From Rhodobacteraceae bacterium UBA3087 (lineage in GTDB: Bacteria; Pseudomonadota; Alphaproteobacteria; Rhodobacterales; Rhodobacteraceae), in NCBI GenBank assembly GCA_002367285.1, contig DFBF01000010.1:54654-60595 (forward strand): a stretch of 5,942 bases of DNA, written 5' to 3'. Positions 1 to 5,845 of this stretch are shown one piece after another. The position numbers and the translations under genes are program-made. Every line of letters begins with the position of its first letter. Within the stretch, counting starts at the first letter, position 1. Below the pieces are notes generated by a model. The model did not search any database, was not told where the DNA came from, and was given only the letters and a program-made list of their open reading frames with translations.

Positions 1-629
1 AAATTCGATGGCGACAGCCAAACCCGAAAGGCCTCTTTCAACGCAGGCCAATCCTTGTCCGTCGCCGCAAACCACACGGTATCCCGATTGCGCCCCTTGA
101 TCACGGCGGCCTGACGGAAGGTGCCCTCGTAACTCAGCCCCAGCCGTTGCGCGGCCCGGCGCGAGGCCAGGTTCAGCGCGTCGCATTTCCATTCAAACCG
201 CCGATATCCCGCCTCAAATGCCCATTGCATCATCAGATACATTGCCTCGGTCGCCGCACGCGTATGTTGCAGGGCCGGTGAGAAATTGACATGCCCCGCC
301 TCGATCGTGCCCGCCTCTGGCTTGATCCGCAGAAAGCTGGCCACGCCTTCCCAGGCGCCGCTGTCCTTGTTGAAAATCGCATGAAACCGCGTGTCGTCAC
401 CGGCCGTCGCGTCGCGCATCCAGCGGTGATATCTGGCGGCCGAGGCAAACGGGCCATAGGGCAGCCAGGTCCAGATCGCGTCATCCGCGCTGTTGGCTTT
501 GAACAGCTGTGCGGCATGGATGTCGGCCTGCAACAGTTCCAGGCGGGCGAACTGGCCGTCAAGCCGCGCCGCATCCGGCCAACGCGGGGGGGTCCACCCT
601 TCGACGCATGCGCCAACCTTGTATTCCAT
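1..629 (-). CDS. GNAT family N-acetyltransferase, RimJ/RimL type (3' end missing)
   Basis: Predicted cytoplasmic acetyl-CoA-dependent N-acetyltransferase; the acceptor (protein N-terminus, amino acid or other small amine) cannot be told from sequence. The frame is open for 209 codons plus 2 bases to the left edge without a stop, so only a short C-terminal piece should be missing (relatives are about 210-230 aa). Seen: a start MEYKVGACVEGW; the acetyl-CoA-binding region QHTRAATEAMYLMMQWAF (about 121-138), which aligns with the usual R-T-x-A-A-T-E-A pattern; then GYRRFEWKCDALNLASRRAAQR (about 141-162) and the family's late signature LGLSYEGTFRQAAVIKGRNRD (about 163-183), typical of COG1670-like members. 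The ATG at 629 is preferred because AGGAAGG (643-637) lies 7 nt upstream. It is divergent from the pilin-like gene, so any promoter is in 630-814; I could not pick one confidently. The family call is firm; the substrate is unknown. Confidence 0.9.
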   Translation of the reverse strand, partial: MEYKVGACVEGWTPPRWPDAARLDGQFARLELLQADIHAAQLFKANSADDAIWTWLPYGPFASAARYHRWMRDATAGDDTRFHAIFNKDSGAWEGVASFLRIKPEAGTIEAGHVNFSPALQHTRAATEAMYLMMQWAFEAGYRRFEWKCDALNLASRRAAQRLGLSYEGTFRQAAVIKGRNRDTVWFAATDKDWPALKEAFRVWLSPSN

Positions 630-702
630 GTTTCTGCCTTCCTGTCCCGTCCCCCAAGCGGACGATGATGACCCATCGGTTAACCTGTGCGGCTGGTCAT
701 GG

Positions 703-770
703 CAATTCCCCGCGCTTTCCCAAATTGCGCCCCAATTCCCCGACACACTTACCCCAAGGCCCCGAATTCC
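703..770. repeat. Three AATTCC direct repeats at 30-31 bp spacing upstream of the pilin-like gene
   Basis: CAATTCCCCG occurs identically at 703-712 and 733-742, exactly 30 bp apart. A third, weaker copy (GAATTCC, 764-770) follows with its AATTCC core 31 bp further on. The three cores (704, 734, 765) are therefore roughly three helical turns apart and on one face of the DNA, in the divergent region between the acetyltransferase and pilin-like genes. This is what an operator array could look like, but the motif is short and no regulator is identified. I saw no convincing -35/-10 pair or sigma-54 site in 630-814. Confidence 0.3.
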
Positions 771-814
771 TTGCGTGGGGTGTGCATCTTAGTTCTGAGG
801 CCAGGAGTACAGGC

Positions 815-1018
815 ATGAATTTGAAACAAATGATTAAGCAATTTACGAACGAAGAATTCGGCAATGCTGTGATTGACTGGACGGTGCTGATGGCTGGCAT
901 GGTTCTGATGGCGATCGCCGTGGTGATGACCATCACAGACAATGTTGATGCGATCACCGAAGACACCAGCGACCGCATGGAAACCGTTGCAGACAACATG
1001 AAGGGCGCGTCGACCTGA
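815..1018 (+). CDS. Flp/type IVb pilin-like small membrane protein
   Basis: A 67-aa protein with the organisation of a Flp (Tad-type) prepilin: a short charged leader (MNLKQMIKQFTNEEFG, 1-16), then a hydrophobic helix (about 18-41, NAVIDWTVLMAG onward through MVLMAIAVVMTIT), then a short acidic tail rich in D/E (DNVDAITEDTSDRMETVADN). By analogy with Flp the prepilin peptidase would cut after Gly16, placing Asp21 at mature position +5 and Trp22 at +6, where classical Flp has Glu-Tyr. The ATG at 815 is chosen because AGGAG (803-807) lies 7 nt upstream; the frame is open further upstream to 509, but that part is antisense to the acetyltransferase. No assembly ATPase, secretin or peptidase gene is in the window, so the gene is an orphan here. 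It is convergent with the DUF1501 gene, with stops 5 bp apart. It could instead be a small inner-membrane protein not assembled into a pilus. Confidence 0.72.
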   Translation: MNLKQMIKQFTNEEFGNAVIDWTVLMAGMVLMAIAVVMTITDNVDAITEDTSDRMETVADNMKGAST

Positions 1019-1025
1019 TCAGGTC
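1012..1025. repeat. 14-bp perfect palindrome at a convergent gene junction
   Basis: GACCTGATCAGGTC reads the same on both strands. It contains the TGA stop of the pilin-like gene (1016-1018) and overlaps two bases of the DUF1501 stop (1026-1024). As RNA it could form at most a 5-bp stem with a GATC loop and has no U-tract, so it is a poor intrinsic terminator on either strand. It may be chance, a protein site, or part of a compact shared 3' end. Confidence 0.4.
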
Positions 1026-2235
1026 ACCGCAGAATTCCGGGCGCGGCTGACATGTCGAGGCCGGGGAAAATGTGCGCTTCAAGATCGCTTTTCGCCAAGC
1101 CGAACAGCCCCGCCAAGGCGGTGCCCGCATGCGCGCGCAAGTCGCTGGTCGGCATCAGGTCGCGTTCCTTATACAGCTGCGCGTTGGCCAATCCGGGCCA
1201 GTCGCCATGCACCATGCCGCCGCGCACCGCGCCGCCGGCCAGAACCATCGCGCCCGCCGTGCCGTGATCGGTCCCCTGCGAGCCATTTTCGCGCGCCGTG
1301 CGGCCAAATTCGGTCATTGCCAGCACAGCCGTTTGGCCCCAGGCCGCCGGGCCCAACCCGTCGCGCAGAGTCAGAATCGCGCGTTCGAATTCGGCCAAAG
1401 GTTTGCGCAGGGCGCGGGCCTGGCCGTTGTGCGTGTCCCATCCCCCCAGCGAAAACGACGCGATGCGCGTGTCTTCCAACAGGCGCTCGGCGGTGAATTG
1501 CGCCAGCTTTTCCGCCGTCGATCCCTTGGCCGTGGCCTGCATCGCGTTGCCCATGGCTTCGCGCATTTCACCATAGGTTTCGATGTCACCGCCGCCTGCT
1601 TGCAGCGTGCCGGCCAGATCCACGGCCTCGTCCATCGCGGCGGCAAACAGCGGCGCGTCGTGATACATCCGCCCCAACAGGCGCTTGGACTGGGTCGAAA
1701 GGGTCAGCACCGCATCGGGCGCCCAGGTTGAAACAGGCGCGTCACCGTGCATCAGCAAAGCGTCTTCGCCCCCCACCGCAAAGCCGGTCCGCAGCTGTGT
1801 GCCCGGCATCAAAGACAGCGCCCGGTTCAGCCACCCGTCACGGATCGCACCACCGGGGCCGATCCCGGCCTCAAGCAGGTCCTGCCCGTCAAAATGGCTG
1901 CGCTTGTCGCGATACGGGGTCGAGGTCGCGTGCACGAACCCCAGTTCACCCTTGGCCCATAGCGGGTGCAGCCCGGCCAGCCCCGGATGCAGCCCGAAGA
2001 AATCGTTCAGCGGCAGGGCGTCACCCATGTTCACGTTGGGGCGCAGCGCGGCAAAATCGCGGTCCCCCAAGGGGCGCACCACGTCCAGCCCATCCATTGC
2101 ACCGCGCAGGATGATGACGACCAGGCGTTTGTCGCCGGGGGCTGCGGCCAGCGCAACAGGGGTGACCAGCGGGCTTGCGGCCAGGCAACAGCCGACCTGA
2201 GTCAGAAACGATCTGCGGGTCTGAGTATTGGTCAT
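1024..2235 (-). CDS. DUF1501 family protein with Tat signal peptide
   Basis: A 403-aa exported protein of the DUF1501 family, related to the alkaline phosphatase/sulfatase-like fold; its reaction is not established. The N-terminus has a twin-arginine motif (TRRSFL, residues 6-11), a hydrophobic stretch, and a likely signal peptidase site after ALA (28-30), so the mature protein should be folded before export to the periplasm. Family motifs in order: LRGAMDGL (43-50), FGLHPGL (80-86), RSHFDGQD (112-119), SLGGWDTH (262-269), MTEFGRTARENGSQGTDHG (307-325), MVHGDW (341-346). The conserved Asp/His in GGWDTH and GTDHG are plausible metal ligands (inference from the fold). The start at 2235 is chosen because GAGGA (2247-2243) lies 7 nt upstream and the Tat motif follows at once; a start at 2334 would add 33 residues inside the upstream gene and bury the signal. 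It follows DUF1800 by 10 bp, and the ribosome site overlaps that gene's stop, indicating translational coupling. Confidence 0.93.
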   Translation of the reverse strand: MTNTQTRRSFLTQVGCCLAASPLVTPVALAAAPGDKRLVVIILRGAMDGLDVVRPLGDRDFAALRPNVNMGDALPLNDFFGLHPGLAGLHPLWAKGELGFVHATSTPYRDKRSHFDGQDLLEAGIGPGGAIRDGWLNRALSLMPGTQLRTGFAVGGEDALLMHGDAPVSTWAPDAVLTLSTQSKRLLGRMYHDAPLFAAAMDEAVDLAGTLQAGGGDIETYGEMREAMGNAMQATAKGSTAEKLAQFTAERLLEDTRIASFSLGGWDTHNGQARALRKPLAEFERAILTLRDGLGPAAWGQTAVLAMTEFGRTARENGSQGTDHGTAGAMVLAGGAVRGGMVHGDWPGLANAQLYKERDLMPTSDLRAHAGTALAGLFGLAKSDLEAHIFPGLDMSAAPGILR

Positions 2236-2245
2236 GCGGGTTTCC

Positions 2246-3604
2246 TCATCGCATCTGGAACCGGGGCGAGGCCAGGACCAGCCCCACGCCTTCCCACCGC
2301 GTCGCCGCTGCGCGGGCGGCAAAATCGGTGTCACTGTCTATCAGATCACCCAGAGCGGTGCGGGCGAAGTTACGCGGGTCGGGCAGGGGATTGGTGATGG
2401 CGGCGGGCACGGTCATCGCCCATTGCAGCCGGGCGGCCAGGCCCTGTGGCGTGATCCAATGCCCGGCGTCTTCGGGCCACCCATCCGGTCCGGGCGGGCG
2501 TTCCCAGGGCTGGCCCATCATGCGCATCGGCACCACGACCGATTGCATCACGATACGGGTTTCGGCCGCCATGATGGCCTTGGGCGTGATCCCCAGGGCA
2601 CGCAGAGACGCGGTGATGAATTCGATCGGGCGGCGGACCTTTTGGGCTTCGGGCGCCCAGGCGGCGGGATGTTCCAACAGGGCCTCGTAACAGGCCATCA
2701 GGTCGCCGCCACTGCGCAAATAGGCTGCCGCGATATGGGCGACCAATTCCGGGTCGGGACGGTCGGCGACAAAATGCACCGCCAGTTTCCAGGCCAGATG
2801 CCGGGCCGTATCGGGATGGGCGGCGATGTCCTCCAACGCCTGATACACGTCCTCAACGCGCGGCGTGTCATCACCATAGGCCTTGCCCAAAATGACCTCG
2901 GCCCCGGGGCTGGCCCGACGGGCACGATAGACCGCGCCGCCTTTTCCGTCATAGCGGAACCCGGCCAGCAGCTTGGCAAATTCGCGCACATCGGTCTGGG
3001 TATAGCTGCCACCAACGCCCAGCGTGTGCAGCTCCAGAACCTCGCGCGCCAGGTTTTCGTTCAGCCCCTTGCCCGCCTGTTGCCCAACCACCGATCCTTC
3101 GCCGACCGAGGCGAACTGATCCAGGTAATGCAGCATGATCGGGTGGGTCACCACGGCCTTCAACATATCGGCAAATCGCCCCGTGATATGTGGCTGAATG
3201 GCGTCTTCGGTGAATGTCGCCACCAGCGGGCGGTATACGGCCTGTTTGCCTTCGACTGTAAAGTGATCGGTCCAGAACAACGACAGGCGTTCGTGAAACC
3301 CGACGGGGGCGGCGACCTGACGGGCCAGGGTGGCGCGAAACCAGTCCTGCGACCGATCCTTCATCGCGATACGCAGGGCTTTCTGCGCCTCGCGCGCGCC
3401 GTCCTCGCCCTTGCGCCGGGCCTTGGCCAGATCACGATATTTCGACAGGTAATCGGCGTGGTCAACCATATGGCCGATGGGAAAACGCCCCGCCATGTCG
3501 TCGTCAAGGCTGGCCAACACGCCCCCCGCGTCGCCTGCAAAAACGGCAGTCGGGCCCAGTCCGGTGCCAAACCGGGTCGCGGCAATCTGGGGGTTGAAAC
3601 GCAT
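2246..3604 (-). CDS. DUF1800 family protein
   Basis: A 452-aa protein of the DUF1800 family, whose members are very often encoded next to DUF1501 proteins; biochemical role unknown. Visible family features: an N-terminal RFGTGLGP (11-18); GFHERLSLFWTDHFTV (102-117); the hallmark LNENLAREVLELHTLGVGG (181-199) followed by YTQTDVREFAKLLAGFRYD (201-219); a middle ARHLAWKLAVHFVADRP (267-283); RRPIEFITASLRALG (324-338); and the usual C-terminal LASPRFQMR (444-452). Length is normal for shorter members. The start at 3604 is chosen because AGGGAGGG (3616-3609) lies just upstream; an upstream ATG at 3643 lacks a ribosome site. No signal peptide or membrane segment is apparent, in contrast to the Tat signal on its partner. 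It is the first gene of a two-gene unit with DUF1501, 10 bp apart. Transcription must begin in 3605-3797 or read through from aspS. Confidence 0.92.
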   Translation of the reverse strand: MRFNPQIAATRFGTGLGPTAVFAGDAGGVLASLDDDMAGRFPIGHMVDHADYLSKYRDLAKARRKGEDGAREAQKALRIAMKDRSQDWFRATLARQVAAPVGFHERLSLFWTDHFTVEGKQAVYRPLVATFTEDAIQPHITGRFADMLKAVVTHPIMLHYLDQFASVGEGSVVGQQAGKGLNENLAREVLELHTLGVGGSYTQTDVREFAKLLAGFRYDGKGGAVYRARRASPGAEVILGKAYGDDTPRVEDVYQALEDIAAHPDTARHLAWKLAVHFVADRPDPELVAHIAAAYLRSGGDLMACYEALLEHPAAWAPEAQKVRRPIEFITASLRALGITPKAIMAAETRIVMQSVVVPMRMMGQPWERPPGPDGWPEDAGHWITPQGLAARLQWAMTVPAAITNPLPDPRNFARTALGDLIDSDTDFAARAAATRWEGVGLVLASPRFQMR

Positions 3605-3664
3605 GAGGCCCTCCCTGCGAACTGCGTGACGCATGATACGCATATGGGAGGGCTTTGTGTCGCC

Positions 3665-3711
3665 TAAAACGTTTCGAAATCTGCTTGAGGCACAAGGCGA
3701 TTTCGAAACGT
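3665..3711 (-). terminator. Candidate intrinsic terminator or stem-loop downstream of aspS
   Basis: ACGTTTCGAAATC (3669-3681) is the exact reverse complement of GATTTCGAAACGT (3699-3711), a 13-bp perfect stem. The interior can add CTTG/CAAG (3684-3687 with 3693-3696) around a 5-nt loop. Read on the minus strand, in the direction of aspS, the stem runs straight into a four-base T run (the last stem base and 3668-3666), then AGG. The stem is A+T rich, the U-tract short, and it lies about 87 bp beyond the aspS stop, so this is a moderate rather than strong terminator; it may instead be a repeat element or protein site. Confidence 0.45.
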
Positions 3712-3776
3712 CCGCTAGATCAATGGGTTACGGGCGTTTCGAGCAAAGCCCGTGACCCAGGTTTTTCTCGAAACGC
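3669..3776. repeat. Array of four alternating CGTTTCGA motifs forming two 43-bp inverted-repeat units
   Basis: CGTTTCGA occurs at 3670-3677 (+), 3703-3710 (-), 3735-3742 (+) and 3768-3775 (-), with steps of 33, 32 and 33 bp. The copies pair into two units of identical 43-bp span: 3669-3711 (13-bp perfect arms) and 3734-3776 (10-bp arms, GCGTTTCGAG and CTCGAAACGC). The inner sequences of the units differ, so what is conserved is the arm motif and its geometry. It fills most of the 193-bp gap between aspS and DUF1800 (3605-3797). It could be a tandem REP/BIME-like repeat, a multi-site operator for the DUF1800-DUF1501 operon, or paired 3'-end structures. I do not recognise it as a named family. 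Confidence 0.65.
3724..3766 (+). terminator. Terminator-like hairpin with T-tract, facing into aspS
   Basis: TGGGTTACGGGC (3724-3735) pairs with GCCCGTGACCCA (3748-3759) as a 12-bp G+C-rich stem with one U-G wobble on the plus-strand RNA; the same position is an A-C mismatch in minus-strand RNA. After the stem come GG and then TTTTT (3762-3766), so the terminator polarity is plus. Both flanking genes are on the minus strand, so there is no visible plus gene to end; it would block transcription running antisense into aspS. Its arms interleave with those of the inverted repeat at 3734-3743/3767-3776, so the two structures are alternative or form a pseudoknot-like topology. Confidence 0.4.
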
Positions 3777-3797
3777 TTTATAAAGTGCAGGCGGCTG

Positions 3798-5648
3798 TTA
3801 TTCTTGCGGAATGATGCGCAGGTGCAGTTCGCGCAGCTGTTCGTTCAGCGGCTCGCTGGGCGCGTTCATCATCTGGTCTTCGGCGCGTTGGTTCATCGGG
3901 AACATCACGACCTCGCGGATGTTGGCCTCGTCCGCCAGCAACATGACGATGCGGTCGACACCGGCGGCGCAGCCCCCGTGCGGCGGCGCGCCGTATTGGA
4001 ATGCGTTGACCATGCCGCCAAAGCGTTTCTTGACCTCGTCTTCGCCATATCCGGCCAGATCGAAGGCCTTGAACATGATCTCCGGCTTGTGGTTACGGAT
4101 CGCGCCACTGACCAATTCGTACCCGTTGCAGGCCAGGTCAAACTGATACCCACGCACGGCCAACGGGTCGCCCAACAGCGCGTCCATGCCGCCTTGAGGC
4201 ATCGAAAACGGGTTGTGGTCAAAGTCCAGCTTGCCGGTTTCGTCGTCCATCTGGAAGATCGGGAAATCGACGATCCAGGCGAACGCGAAGCGGTTGGTGT
4301 CGGTCAGGCCCAGCTCGTCGCCGATGGTGCTGCGTGCACGTCCCGCGACCGATTCAAACGCCTTGGGCTTGCCGCCCAGGAAAAAGGCCGCGTCGCCCAG
4401 GTTCAGGCCCAGTTGCTGGCGGATCGCCTCGGTGCGTTCCGGGCCGATGTTTTTGGCCAGGGGGCCGGCGGCTTCCATGCCGCCCTCGACCTCGCCGGAT
4501 TTCAACTTGGCTTGGGCTTCCTTGACGGTGATGCCCAGTTCCTGCGCCACCGCATCGGCGGTTTTTTCGCGCCAGAAGATATAGCCCATGCCGGGCAGCC
4601 CTTCGGATTGCGCGAATTTGTTCATGCGGTCACAGAATTTGCGCGACCCGCCTTTGGGCGCGGGAATGGCGCGCACTTCGGTGCCTTCGTTTTCCAGCAG
4701 ACTGGCGAAGATGGCAAAGCCCGAGCCGCGGAAGTGTTCAGACACAACCTGCATCTTGATCGGGTTGCGCAGGTCGGGCTTGTCGGTGCCGTACCACAGG
4801 GCGCTGTCGGCGTAAGAAATCTGTTGCCAGTCCTGATCGACATTGCGCCCGCCACCGAATTCTTCGAACACACCGCGCAGCACCGGCTGGATCGTGTCAA
4901 ACACGTCCTGCTGGGTCACAAAGCTCATTTCCATGTCCAGCTGATAGAAATCCGTCGGCGACCGGTCGGCGCGCGGATCTTCGTCGCGGAAACACGGCGC
5001 GATCTGGAAATACTTATCAAATCCGGCGACCATCATCAGCTGTTTGAACTGCTGCGGCGCCTGGGGCAGGGCGTAAAACTTGCCGGGGTGCAGACGCGAC
5101 GGCACCAGAAAGTCACGCGCGCCTTCGGGGCTGGAGGCGGTGATGATCGGCGTCTGATATTCGCGGAAATTCAGGTCCCACATGCGTTTTCGCATGCTGG
5201 CCACCACGTCGCTGCGCAGCTTCATGTTCTTTTGCAGCTTCTCGCGGCGCAGATCCAGGAACCGGTATTTCAGGCGGGTTTCTTCCGGGTATTCCTGATC
5301 GCCAAACACCATCAGCGGCAGTTCCTCGGCGGCGCCCAGAACTTCCAGGTCGCGCACGAAAACTTCGACTTCGCCGGTCGGGATCTTGTCGTTCACCAGA
5401 TCCGGGTCGCGCGCTTTGACGTTGCCGTCGATGCGAATACACCATTCGCTGCGCACCTTTTCCATTTGGGAAAACACCGGGCTGTCGGGATCGCACAGCA
5501 CCTGTGTGATGCCGTAATGGTCGCGCAGGTCGATGAACAGGATGCCGCCGTGGTCGCGAACGCGATGAACCCAGCCGGACAGGCGAACGGTATCGCCGAC
5601 GTTGGATTTGTTCAGATCGACACAGGTATGGCTGCGAAAGGCGTGCAT
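3798..5648 (-). CDS. aspS: Aspartyl-tRNA synthetase, probably non-discriminating (Asp/Asn)
   Basis: A 616-aa class IIb aminoacyl-tRNA synthetase that charges tRNA-Asp with aspartate in the cytoplasm. Domains in order: N-terminal OB-fold anticodon-binding domain (about 1-110, with GWVHRVRDHGG and FIDLRDHYG); catalytic core with motif 1 around 145-172 (RKRMWDLNFREYQTP), the flipping-loop/substrate segment ALPQAPQQFKQL (193-204), and motif 2 FRDEDPRADRSPTDFYQLDME (220-240); bacterial GAD insertion domain (about 285-420); active-site DFDHNPFSMP (475-484); motif 3 GGCAAGVDRIVMLL (558-571). Length fits bacterial AspRS (about 590-615). The ATG at 5648 is chosen for GGGAG (5659-5655), 6 nt upstream, and because MHAFRSHTCVDL matches the family N-terminus; a start at 5714 would add 22 unsupported residues overlapping the likely promoter. 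His33 in RDHGG, in place of Leu in discriminating enzymes such as E. coli's, points to a non-discriminating enzyme that also makes Asp-tRNA-Asn for GatCAB amidation (family knowledge plus inference). Confidence 0.98.
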   Translation of the reverse strand: MHAFRSHTCVDLNKSNVGDTVRLSGWVHRVRDHGGILFIDLRDHYGITQVLCDPDSPVFSQMEKVRSEWCIRIDGNVKARDPDLVNDKIPTGEVEVFVRDLEVLGAAEELPLMVFGDQEYPEETRLKYRFLDLRREKLQKNMKLRSDVVASMRKRMWDLNFREYQTPIITASSPEGARDFLVPSRLHPGKFYALPQAPQQFKQLMMVAGFDKYFQIAPCFRDEDPRADRSPTDFYQLDMEMSFVTQQDVFDTIQPVLRGVFEEFGGGRNVDQDWQQISYADSALWYGTDKPDLRNPIKMQVVSEHFRGSGFAIFASLLENEGTEVRAIPAPKGGSRKFCDRMNKFAQSEGLPGMGYIFWREKTADAVAQELGITVKEAQAKLKSGEVEGGMEAAGPLAKNIGPERTEAIRQQLGLNLGDAAFFLGGKPKAFESVAGRARSTIGDELGLTDTNRFAFAWIVDFPIFQMDDETGKLDFDHNPFSMPQGGMDALLGDPLAVRGYQFDLACNGYELVSGAIRNHKPEIMFKAFDLAGYGEDEVKKRFGGMVNAFQYGAPPHGGCAAGVDRIVMLLADEANIREVVMFPMNQRAEDQMMNAPSEPLNEQLRELHLRIIPQE

Positions 5649-5685
5649 GGCGGGCTCCCATCGGGGGTGGATTAAGTCACGCGCC

Positions 5686-5714
5686 GATACACCCGTCTGG
5701 GGCGGCAAAGTCAA
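5686..5714 (-). promoter_or_regulatory. Candidate sigma-70-type promoter of aspS
   Basis: On the minus strand TTGACT (5714-5709) matches five of six -35 consensus bases. After a 17-bp spacer comes TGTATC (5691-5686), a weak -10 (three of six). This would start transcription about 30 nt before the aspS ATG. The strong -35 and correct spacing suit alphaproteobacterial promoters, which tolerate poor -10 elements. The wider divergent region 5649-5845 otherwise shows an A+T-rich patch (about 5781-5795) and no clear promoter for the plus-strand gene. Confidence 0.4.
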
Positions 5715-5845
5715 GCCATGGCGCGGCCCCCGGCGCGGGAATACACCGTGATTTCGACATATCGGCCACGTGCCCGGCGTATTTTTTGTTTGTCAGGTGA
5801 CCCGTGCGGCCTGGATGCGTGATTAATTGAACACGAGGTATTTGA

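Noticed and set aside
233..676. A 147-codon minus-strand open frame overlapping the acetyltransferase
   Set aside because: It lies in a different frame from the GNAT signature and is rich in Arg/Pro, as expected of an out-of-frame shadow; the GNAT frame has both a ribosome site and conserved motifs.
751..776. Sigma-54 promoter upstream of the pilin-like gene
   Set aside because: The GG (758-759) and the GC of TTGC (773-774) are 13 bp apart instead of the required 10, and the remaining consensus bases do not match.
2236..2334. Upstream start at 2334 for the DUF1501 gene
   Set aside because: It would overlap the end of DUF1800 and place 33 residues before the Tat motif; the ATG at 2235 has a proper ribosome site and puts the twin arginines at residues 7-8.
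3629..3643. Short direct repeat ACGCAT at 9-bp spacing before DUF1800
   Set aside because: Six-base repeats are expected by chance, and it lies in the untranslated leader with no other support.
2228..3667. A 479-codon open frame on the plus strand opposite DUF1800
   Set aside because: It is antisense to a clear DUF1800 gene and has low-complexity, His/Gly/Gln-rich content typical of a complement-frame artefact.
3669..3776. CRISPR-like or tRNA-like reading of the repeat array
   Set aside because: The repeats are only 8-13 bp and alternate in orientation, with no uniform direct repeat or spacer structure; no cloverleaf or CCA end can be drawn.
3804..5675. A 623-codon open frame on the plus strand opposite aspS
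   Set aside because: It is fully antisense to a certain aspS gene, has no recognisable domains, and long antisense frames are common in high-G+C genes. The left-edge ATG has no convincing ribosome site.
5649..5714. Upstream start at 5714 for aspS
   Set aside because: No ribosome site is seen there, the added residues do not match AspRS N-termini, and the segment contains the likely promoter.
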